From an uncultured Caulobacter sp. (GTDB lineage Bacteria; Pseudomonadota; Alphaproteobacteria; Caulobacterales; Caulobacteraceae): DNA of 60,624 nt. Location: the NCBI GenBank assembly GCA_937925635.1, contig CALALX010000074.1:1-60624 (forward strand), given 5' to 3'. The notes under the pieces are model-generated. The model worked only from the letters and a program-made list of their open reading frames with translations, was not told the DNA's origin and did no database searches. Shown piece by piece: positions 25,769-31,959 of the stretch. Within the stretch, counting starts at the first letter, position 1. Every line of letters starts with the position of its first letter. Made by a program: the position numbers and the translations under genes.

Positions 25769-26676
25769 AGCCCGGCGTCCCGGTCCTTCAGCTGTTCGTA
25801 CAGCGCCCGCAGCTGGGCGGTGCGCGGGCCGGGCAGGGCCTGGGGCAGGGCGCGGCCGTCGATCTCGCGCACGGGCGTCAGGCCGCCGAAGGTGCCGGTG
25901 ACGAAGGCCTCGTCGGCGGCGCGCGCGTCCTCGAGCGGGAAGCGGTCGAGGCGCAGCGGAATCTTCGCCTCGCCGCACAGGGCGATGACGTTGGCGCGGG
26001 TGACGCCGTTGAAGCAGAACTCGCCGGTCGAGGTGCGGACTTCGCCGTCCTTCACCCAGAAGAAGTTGGTCGCGTTGCAGCTCGACACGAAGCCGTCCGG
26101 ATCGAGCATCAGCGCCTCGTCGGCGCCCGCGCGGATCGCCTCGTTCAGCGCGATGATCAGGTTCAGCCGGCTGTGGCTGTTGAGGCGCATGTCGAACATG
26201 TGCGCCGGGGTGCAGCGCACGCCCACGGTGGCCAGCGTCAGGCCCTGGGTGACGACCGACGGGCTGGGGACCTTCCATTCGGCCAGGATGACGACGGTCG
26301 GGACGCCGAGCGCGTTGCGCGGATCCTGGTTGGCGCCGGTCTTTTCGCCGCGCGTCACCATCAGCCGCAGGTGGACGCCGTCCTCCATGCGGTTGGCTCG
26401 GATCAGCTCGGCGAGGGCGTCGGCCATCTGGGCGCGCGACATGCCGATGTCGAGCGCGATGGCGTCGGCGCCCTGGTAGAGCCGGTCGAGGTGGGTCTCC
26501 AGGAACAACAGCCTCCCCCTGTGCAGCCGCAGCCCCTCCCAGACGCCGTCGCCGACCACGAAGCCGGCGTCAAAGACCGAGATCTTGGCCGCGTCGCGGG
26601 TGACCAGCCTGCCGTTCAGCCAGATCAGCGCATTGGCGTTGCGGGGATCGGCGGCGAAGTCCTGGCTGCCGGCCAT
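25765..26676 (-). CDS. Class IV aminotransferase-fold protein lacking the catalytic lysine
   Basis: 303 aa, full length. Strong fold-type IV marks: SVFDAGFVVGDGVWEGLR (33-50), ETHLDRLYQGA (60-70), GADEALMLDPDGFV (184-197), FNGVTRANVIAL and DEAFVTGTFGGLTPV. But in the segment that should read K-x-x-N-x-L, here around residues 166-171 (NSHSRL), Asn166 replaces the PLP lysine, and Ser199 stands where the usual Glu five residues before NxF is expected. The base sequence was rechecked. It may bind PLP without transaminating, or use other chemistry. Coupled to the sulfotransferase-like gene. Confidence 0.85.
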   Translation of the reverse strand: MAGSQDFAADPRNANALIWLNGRLVTRDAAKISVFDAGFVVGDGVWEGLRLHRGRLLFLETHLDRLYQGADAIALDIGMSRAQMADALAELIRANRMEDGVHLRLMVTRGEKTGANQDPRNALGVPTVVILAEWKVPSPSVVTQGLTLATVGVRCTPAHMFDMRLNSHSRLNLIIALNEAIRAGADEALMLDPDGFVSSCNATNFFWVKDGEVRTSTGEFCFNGVTRANVIALCGEAKIPLRLDRFPLEDARAADEAFVTGTFGGLTPVREIDGRALPQALPGPRTAQLRALYEQLKDRDAGL

Positions 26677-26679
26677 GGT

Positions 26680-26976
26680 TCAGGCTCCCGGAGTGGTGTC
26701 GGGTCGGGGGCCGAAGGCGGCGGTGAGGGCGGCTTCGTCCACCCCCTCGACCTCGACCTGCTTGAGGCGGGCGGTGTCGCCCGAGGCGATGCGGACGGCC
26801 GATTTGGCCACGCGCAGCGTCTTGGCCAGCAGCGCCGTCAGCGCCGCGTTGGCCTCGCCCTCGACGGGCGGGGCGGCGACGCGCGCCTTCAGGAAGGGCC
26901 GGCCGTCCGCGCCGATCGCCCAGCCCTCGACCGCGTCGCGGCCGCCGCGCGGGGTGAGGCGGACGGCCAGGCGCAT
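26680..26976 (-). CDS. DUF167 (YggU) family protein
   Basis: 98 aa. Single DUF167 domain: RLAVRLTPRGGRDAVEGW at the N-terminus, LKARVAAPPVEGEANAAL in the middle, and SAVRIASGDTARLKQVEV near the end. Small cytoplasmic protein of unknown function, commonly next to yggT, as here (the yggT-like gene ends two bases before it). Confidence 0.93.
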   Translation of the reverse strand: MRLAVRLTPRGGRDAVEGWAIGADGRPFLKARVAAPPVEGEANAALTALLAKTLRVAKSAVRIASGDTARLKQVEVEGVDEAALTAAFGPRPDTTPGA

Positions 26977-26978
26977 GG

Positions 26979-27290
26979 TCAGTAGTCGACACCGAGCGAC
27001 ACCGCGATTCCGCGAAGGATGAACCTTTGCACGCCCGTGATCAGCAAGATCAGGATGATCGGCGTGATATCGACCCCGCCTAGCGACGGCACGACCTTGC
27101 GGATGGGGGCGAGCAGCGGCCGGGTCACCGCATCGAGGAAATGCGAGAACTGATAAACGAACCGATTGCGCAGGTTGATGATGTCGAATGCCACCAGCCA
27201 GGACAGGATGGCGTTGAGGATCAGCGCCAGCACGACGAGGTTCAGCAATTGGTGGGCGAGCCAGAAGACGAGGCCGAGGATCGAGTACAT
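26979..27290 (-). CDS. YggT family membrane protein
   Basis: 103 aa with two or three hydrophobic segments. Family signature: LILNAILSWLVAFDIINLRN and VTRPLLAPIRKVVPSLGGVDITPII. Homologues are implicated in division, osmotic stress and, in plastids, cytochrome assembly (CCB3). Forms a two-gene unit with the DUF167 gene, followed by the aminotransferase-like pair. Confidence 0.94.
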   Translation of the reverse strand: MYSILGLVFWLAHQLLNLVVLALILNAILSWLVAFDIINLRNRFVYQFSHFLDAVTRPLLAPIRKVVPSLGGVDITPIILILLITGVQRFILRGIAVSLGVDY

Positions 27291-27443
27291 GAAGCCGGGT
27301 TCCGGTCGGATGATGTCCCGGTTCTAGCGGCGAGGCGGGGCGCCAGCAAGGCGCGCGCCGGATGGTCGCGCTTCCATGGCGGACGGCTGCTTGACAGCCT
27401 TTGCCCCCAGCCGTATTTGCCGCGCTCTTCTCTCGCCTGAGAG

Positions 27444-27519
27444 GGGGCCGTAGCTCAGTTGGTAGAGCGCCTCGTTCGCAATGAGGAGGTCAGGGGTTCG
27501 ACTCCCCTCGGCTCCACCA
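27444..27519 (+). tRNA. tRNA-Ala (anticodon CGC)
   Basis: 76 bases including CCA. The acceptor stem GGGGCCG pairs with CGGCTCC (one G-T pair); D-arm TAGCTCAGTTGGTAGAGC; anticodon loop TTCGCAA, giving CGC (alanine, codon GCG); T-arm GGGTTCGACTCCC. Standard cloverleaf. Confidence 0.97.
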
Positions 27520-27630
27520 GGCCAGGGCCTGGGGGCGGTTCGTCCCCGAATTGGGTGCAATCCGCCCGCCAGATTCCGACTTTCTAAAGCGTCGTGGCCT
27601 AGGAAGACCAGGTTCTGTCAGGAACCGCCT

Positions 27631-28767
27631 ATGCCACGTCTGCGCGCCGCGCTGAAACTCGACAATTCACCGATCTCGCCGCAGGCCTTCATGGTCATGG
27701 TGCGGCAGCACGAAGCCTTTCTGGCCGGCCGCGTCGGCGGCCAGAGGGCGAACGGCCGTTTCGTCACGGCGCGAAATATCGTCTGCCGGCGCCGGAACCT
27801 GTCCGACGCCGAGTTCACCGGCGCGGATCTGGAGGGCGCTGACCTCAGCGGCTGCGATCTGCGACGCGCCAGCTTCTACAGCGCCAGCCTGATGACCGCC
27901 GATCTGACGGAGGTGGATCTGCGGCGCGGCGACCTTCGTGGCTCAAGGCTCGGCGGCGCACGCCTGACCGGCTCCCGGCTTGACGAAGCCGATCTCCGCT
28001 CGGCGGTGCTGTGCAAGCATGACGAGATCGCCGGACTGCGCTGGATGGGCGCGGCCGACGGCTTCCGCGGCCTGAAGATGAACGGCGCGGACCTGTCGGG
28101 CGCCGTCGCCTTTGCCGTCGACTTTTCGAACTGCACGCTGAAGGGCGCCTCCCTGCGCGGAGCGAACCTGAAGAACGCCAACTTCAGCAACGCCAACATG
28201 AGCGGCGTCGATCTGCACGGAGCCAACTTGGAAGGCGTCCGGCTGAACGGCGCGATCCTGACCGGCGTGCCGGTGGCGCGACTGCGTCTGCCGGCGTCCG
28301 CCCTCGACGGTTGCCTCGTCGACCCGACGCCCGAGGCCTGGACCGAAGCCGAGGCCGTCCAGGCCGAGGTCGATCGCGCCGAGATCTGGATCGGCACCAT
28401 GTCCGTGACCGGCGGAGGCCTCGCGGAGCTGGCCGGAAAGGACCTGCGCCCAGCCCGAGGAGCCTTCCGCGATCGGACCCTGCCGGGCATGAACGCCACC
28501 GGCGCGATCGGCGTCGAGATCGACTTCTGCGGCTCTCGACTCCAGGCGGCGCGCTTCGACGGGGCCGACCTGCGGGGCGCTGATTTCTCGCAGGCGGATC
28601 TTCGCGGCGCGAGCTTCGTCGGCGCCAACCTGGCGCATGCTCAGTTCGAAGGCGCGGTGCTGGACGACCTGAGGCTGGATAGCGGCGCACGCCGACCGAC
28701 GGACTTCAGCGGGGCGATTCTCGACGGGACGGGAATCGCGCCTGCCCGCGCCGCGGTCATCCTCTGA
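27631..28767 (+). CDS. Pentapeptide-repeat protein with two repeat blocks
   Basis: 378 aa from ATG 27631. Tandem A(D/N)LxG-type pentapeptides form a right-handed quadrilateral beta helix in two blocks: about residues 60-215 (ADLEGADLSGCDLRRASF; later ANLKNANFSNANMSGVDL) and about 290-345 (ADLRGADFSQADLRGASF). A non-repeat ~70-residue insert (PEAWTEAEAVQAEVDRAEIW) separates them. N-terminal ~45 residues are helical, and the region near residue 130 contains CKHDEIAGLRW. No membrane span. Function unknown; some family members mimic DNA and inhibit gyrase. Confidence 0.9.
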   Translation: MPRLRAALKLDNSPISPQAFMVMVRQHEAFLAGRVGGQRANGRFVTARNIVCRRRNLSDAEFTGADLEGADLSGCDLRRASFYSASLMTADLTEVDLRRGDLRGSRLGGARLTGSRLDEADLRSAVLCKHDEIAGLRWMGAADGFRGLKMNGADLSGAVAFAVDFSNCTLKGASLRGANLKNANFSNANMSGVDLHGANLEGVRLNGAILTGVPVARLRLPASALDGCLVDPTPEAWTEAEAVQAEVDRAEIWIGTMSVTGGGLAELAGKDLRPARGAFRDRTLPGMNATGAIGVEIDFCGSRLQAARFDGADLRGADFSQADLRGASFVGANLAHAQFEGAVLDDLRLDSGARRPTDFSGAILDGTGIAPARAAVIL

Positions 28768-28933
28768 TGAGGCGGCCAGACTCGCTGGCCGACGGACCGA
28801 CGGACGGCCCTGGCGATCTCCCCGACCGCCAACAGGCTAATCAAGCGGTCGTCGAGGCCGAATGACCATCCCCCGATCTCGACGACGATGACCTCAAGGT
28901 CGTCGGGCGACGCCGGGCGTGCGCCGCACGTCG

Positions 28934-30547
28934 TCAGAATTCTTCCCAGCCGGCGTCATCGACAACCTTGAGCGCCGCCCTGCCTTCGGCGGAGAAGGCG
29001 CGCGCCGCCTCTGCGAGCCGCTTGCGGGCCGCCAGGACCGGGGGCGAGCCAGCCGGCGGCGCGTCGTCGGTCTCGATCGCCGCCCGGTTCTCCTCGCCAA
29101 GTCGGAAGCGGCCCACCAGGCGACCCAGCTCCGACGTCTCGGCGCGCAGCGAATGGGTGGCGGCGGTGGCCTGTTCGACCATGGCGGCGTTCTGCTGCGT
29201 CACCTGGTCCATGTGATTGACAGCCGTATTGACCTCGTTGAGGGCGTTCGACTGCTCGCGCGCCGATCCCGCGATCGCCGTGACCAGGTCGTTGATCTCC
29301 GCGACCCGCTGCACGATCCGGCTGAGCGCGTCGCCGGTCTCCCCAACCAGCTTGGCGCCGGTCTCGACATGGCGTCCGCTGGCCGAGATCAGACCCTTGA
29401 TCTCCTTGGCCGCCTCGGCCGAGCGCTGGGCCAGGGCCCGGACCTCGGAGGCCACGACCGCGAAGCCGCGCCCGGCCTCACCGGCCCTCGCAGCCTCGAC
29501 GCCGGCGTTCAGCGCCAGGAGATTGGTCTGGAAGGCGATCTCGTCGATCACGCCGATGATCTGTCCGATCTCATTGGACGACGCTTCGATCTTGCCCATG
29601 GCGGCGACGGCGTCGTTCATGATCTGGCCGGAGTGCTGGGCCTCCTCCCGGGCGGTCGCCACCAGCTGCGCGGCCTGATCGGCGCCGTCCGCGGCCCTTC
29701 TGACCGATGCGGTCAACTGGTCCATCGCGGCGGCCGTCTCCTCGAGGCTGGCGGCCTGTTGCTCCGTCCGCCGGGACAGGTCGTCGGAGGCCTGGGAGAT
29801 CTCGTCCGAGCCGTGGCGGATTCCTGCCGACGACCGGGCGACCGCCTCAAGGGTCTGCGACAGCGCCGTCACCGCCGCATTGAAGTCGTCCTTCAGGCTC
29901 TGGAACTCCGGCGCGACCGGCTCGGTGAATGCGGCGGCCAGGTCGCCCGACGCCAGTCGCGACAGGGCCCTTCCGATGGCTTCGACCGCCGCCTTCTGGC
30001 GGACCTCGGCGGCGAGGCGAACCTCTTCAGCGGCCTTCCGCTCCGCATCAAGGGTCTCGATGTAGATCGAAATGGCGAAGTCCATGTCGAGCAGCACCGC
30101 CTTGACCAGGCTGGACAGCTGCCGGCCCAGTTTCTCGACCGCGGGCCTGCGAACGCCGAGGCCCTTGGGCGCGTGCTCGCGCACGACGGCCTCGACGAGC
30201 TTCTCGGTGACCAGCGCATAGCCGCCGATGTACCAGCGCGGCTCCAGACCGATGCGAGCGTGCACCTGGCCGATGGCGCGAACGCCCCGGACGTAGGCGT
30301 CGCCGTAGCTGGCGCTGGCGATGATGTCCCAGTGTTGCTGCTGGCGCCCCGCCGCGGCGGCCACGTGCGCGTCGGAGCTGAAGAACCGGCGTGTCTCCGG
30401 AAATTGCCGCACTTGGGCGTAGAAGGCGTCGAGGGCCGGGCCGATCTCTTTCTTGATCAATGGGCGAAGCGACGCGATCTCGGCCTGCGCGACCGCGTCC
30501 AGCCGCATGAACTCAAGGCGTTGCATCAGGGCATGGTCGTTCGACAT
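28934..30547 (-). CDS. Globin-coupled methyl-accepting chemotaxis protein
   Basis: 537 aa, soluble (no membrane span). Residues ~10-175 are a protoglobin-type sensor with proximal His96 in GQVHARIGLEPRWYIGGY, so it should bind haem and sense oxygen. A short HAMP-like segment (about 215-265) precedes the MCP signalling domain, with tip FAVVASEVRALAQRSAEAAKEI and glutamine/glutamate-rich methylation regions. No C-terminal CheR-binding pentapeptide (ends GWEEF, not an NWETF-like consensus). The Caulobacter receptor McpB is of related type. Preceded by one small gene. Confidence 0.94.
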   Translation of the reverse strand: MSNDHALMQRLEFMRLDAVAQAEIASLRPLIKKEIGPALDAFYAQVRQFPETRRFFSSDAHVAAAAGRQQQHWDIIASASYGDAYVRGVRAIGQVHARIGLEPRWYIGGYALVTEKLVEAVVREHAPKGLGVRRPAVEKLGRQLSSLVKAVLLDMDFAISIYIETLDAERKAAEEVRLAAEVRQKAAVEAIGRALSRLASGDLAAAFTEPVAPEFQSLKDDFNAAVTALSQTLEAVARSSAGIRHGSDEISQASDDLSRRTEQQAASLEETAAAMDQLTASVRRAADGADQAAQLVATAREEAQHSGQIMNDAVAAMGKIEASSNEIGQIIGVIDEIAFQTNLLALNAGVEAARAGEAGRGFAVVASEVRALAQRSAEAAKEIKGLISASGRHVETGAKLVGETGDALSRIVQRVAEINDLVTAIAGSAREQSNALNEVNTAVNHMDQVTQQNAAMVEQATAATHSLRAETSELGRLVGRFRLGEENRAAIETDDAPPAGSPPVLAARKRLAEAARAFSAEGRAALKVVDDAGWEEF

Positions 30548-30548
30548 G

Positions 30549-30815
30549 TCAGTCCCCCACGACGCGCCAGGCGTCGACGAAATCCGCGGTCATGAGCAGG
30601 GCGGGGTCGCGGCCGCCCGCCGCCGAGAAGAGGGACTCCCTGGCCCTGACCTCCTCGAGCGCGGCCTGGAGCGCCTCTGGACCGCCGGCCATGTGGCTGA
30701 TGGCGTCGACGAGAACGGCGAGCACATGGCTGTGCGTCTCGACATCGATCCCGTGCGCCCTCAGTGCGGCGCAGGTTGGGAACAGGGTTTTGGGGAACGG
30801 ACCGCCGTCGGACAT
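30549..30815 (-). CDS. Small unknown protein co-transcribed with the globin receptor
   Basis: 88 aa if it starts at ATG 30815; ATGs at 30854 and 30899 would lengthen it by 13 or 28 residues, and no start has a clear ribosome site. Mostly helical, soluble; contains ALRAHGIDVETHSHVLAVL with two His and one Cys (TCAAL). It ends two bases before the start of the globin-coupled receptor, so probably an accessory or regulatory partner. No family recognised. Confidence 0.6.
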   Translation of the reverse strand: MSDGGPFPKTLFPTCAALRAHGIDVETHSHVLAVLVDAISHMAGGPEALQAALEEVRARESLFSAAGGRDPALLMTADFVDAWRVVGD

Positions 30816-30899
30816 TGAGGACACCGGGAACGCCGCGTCACGGGCGGCAGACATCGGGCGTGACTGGAGAACGATGCCCGCTGCGCGGTGAATATTCAT

Positions 30900-31063
30900 C
30901 TAATGAAAATAGACCTACGGGCGGCAAATACACTCACGATGAGGATAGACTACGAGACCTTTGCAGGAGCGCAGATCCTGTAATATTGAGAAATGCTCAC
31001 TTTGAACTGCACTGCAAGTGTTGGCGAGCAGTAGGCCTTCGTTGGGCGCCCCTCATGTCGAGG
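30900..31063. promoter_or_regulatory. AT-rich intergenic region, probable promoter of the small gene-MCP operon
   Basis: This gap is clearly lower in GC than the rest of the window, with runs such as TAATGAAAATAGA and GTAATATTGAGAAATG. It lies between the end of the winged-helix gene and the start of the small gene on the same strand, and must hold the operon promoter. I see no convincing operator. Confidence 0.4.
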
Positions 31064-31591
31064 TCAGCCGATCCAGACCACCTTCGAACCTTCGTCGATG
31101 GTCGACGTCGCCGCCTTCCGCTCCTCCAGCGCGCCGAGGGCGTCCAATTGGGCGATCAGCAGGCCCAGATCCCTGACGGTGTCGGGCACAGTGCTGGAAC
31201 TCACCAGGCGCCGGACAGCCGCGCTCGGAACGATCACCCCTTCGCGTCCGACCCGCACGCAGAATCCGCGATCGGCCAGGCTCATGACGTGGCGGCGGGC
31301 GGTCTCGTAGGGGATCATCAGCTGCTTGCTGATGGCGTAGACGCTGACGGGCCTGCGCGCCTCGTCGGGGGGAATCGAAAAGCTCGATGGCAGGTCGGTC
31401 CTGTCCCGGGTCAGGAACTCCGGAATGTTGCCGCACATGACCGCGACCAGGATGATGCCGTCCATCAGGTTTCCGCCGGTCAGAGCGACCAGACGCTCAA
31501 CCGACCGCATGAAGAAGGCCAGACCCGCGCGTGCGCAGCCGGGCGAGAGGCTCGCACCTTCTTCGTCTTCGGCGACCAAAGCGATCGACAT
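31064..31591 (-). CDS. Winged-helix DNA-binding protein
   Basis: 175 aa from ATG 31591, preceded by GGGAGGGGG. The N-terminal ~80 residues are helical, with a hydrophobic stretch FMRSVERLVALTGGNLMDGIIL. A winged-helix follows: VYAISKQLMIPYETARRHVMSLADRGFCVRVGREGVIV, the recognition helix near SKQLMIPYETARRHV. Family not named with certainty; no sensor domain. It lies upstream of the globin-receptor operon, behind an FNR/FixK-like box. Confidence 0.78.
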   Translation of the reverse strand: MSIALVAEDEEGASLSPGCARAGLAFFMRSVERLVALTGGNLMDGIILVAVMCGNIPEFLTRDRTDLPSSFSIPPDEARRPVSVYAISKQLMIPYETARRHVMSLADRGFCVRVGREGVIVPSAAVRRLVSSSTVPDTVRDLGLLIAQLDALGALEERKAATSTIDEGSKVVWIG

Positions 31592-31654
31592 GCCGAAACA
31601 ACCCCCTCCCTTAGGACTATGGGGGCCAGATTGCATCTATCCGAACGTCTGTAA

Positions 31655-31668
31655 TTGATCCTGCTCAA
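31655..31668. promoter_or_regulatory. FNR/FixK-like box upstream of the winged-helix gene
   Basis: TTGATCCTGCTCAA matches the TTGAT-N4-ATCAA consensus of FNR/FixK-type regulators at 9 of 10 informative positions. The site is centred 70 bases upstream of the ATG at 31591, a plausible place for an activator at about -41 with a 30-base leader. The role in oxygen control is inference but fits the neighbouring globin chemoreceptor. Confidence 0.5.
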
Positions 31669-31698
31669 TTCATGGGGGGGAGCGGCCCCAGGGTCGCC

Positions 31699-31785
31699 TC
31701 AGGCCGCCTGCATCAGCCTGAGCAGGATCAGCGCCGCGATCGCGGTCGCCGGTACGGCGAAGCTCCAGTACAACACGTCTTTCAC
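31699..31785 (-). CDS. 28-residue membrane micropeptide
   Basis: 28 aa from GTG at 31785, with GGAGGG seven bases upstream. The peptide begins MKDVLYWSFAVPA, then a hydrophobic helix of about 19 residues, then ends RLMQAA: a typical single-span micropeptide with one acidic residue at the N-terminus and an Arg near the C-terminus. It stands alone between polA and the winged-helix gene on the same strand. No family recognised; not tested for conservation. Confidence 0.5.
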   Translation of the reverse strand: MKDVLYWSFAVPATAIAALILLRLMQAA

Positions 31786-31959
31786 GGCCAGCCCTCCAGC
31801 TATCCCGACCGAAGGGCCAACGTCGTCGTCGACGCCTGTGTTCCCTCCGCACTCCCCGCGCCGCCGCGATTTCGCGCGACAGGCGATGGGAGCGTGGCGG
31901 ATTCTCGCGCCAGCGTCGAGCCACTCCCTTGGCCCTGCGACCGCGGGCCGCTGCGGCGC

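Noticed and set aside
28919..30595. 558-codon open frame on the plus strand
   Set aside because: Antisense to the globin-coupled chemoreceptor; no domain and shadow composition.
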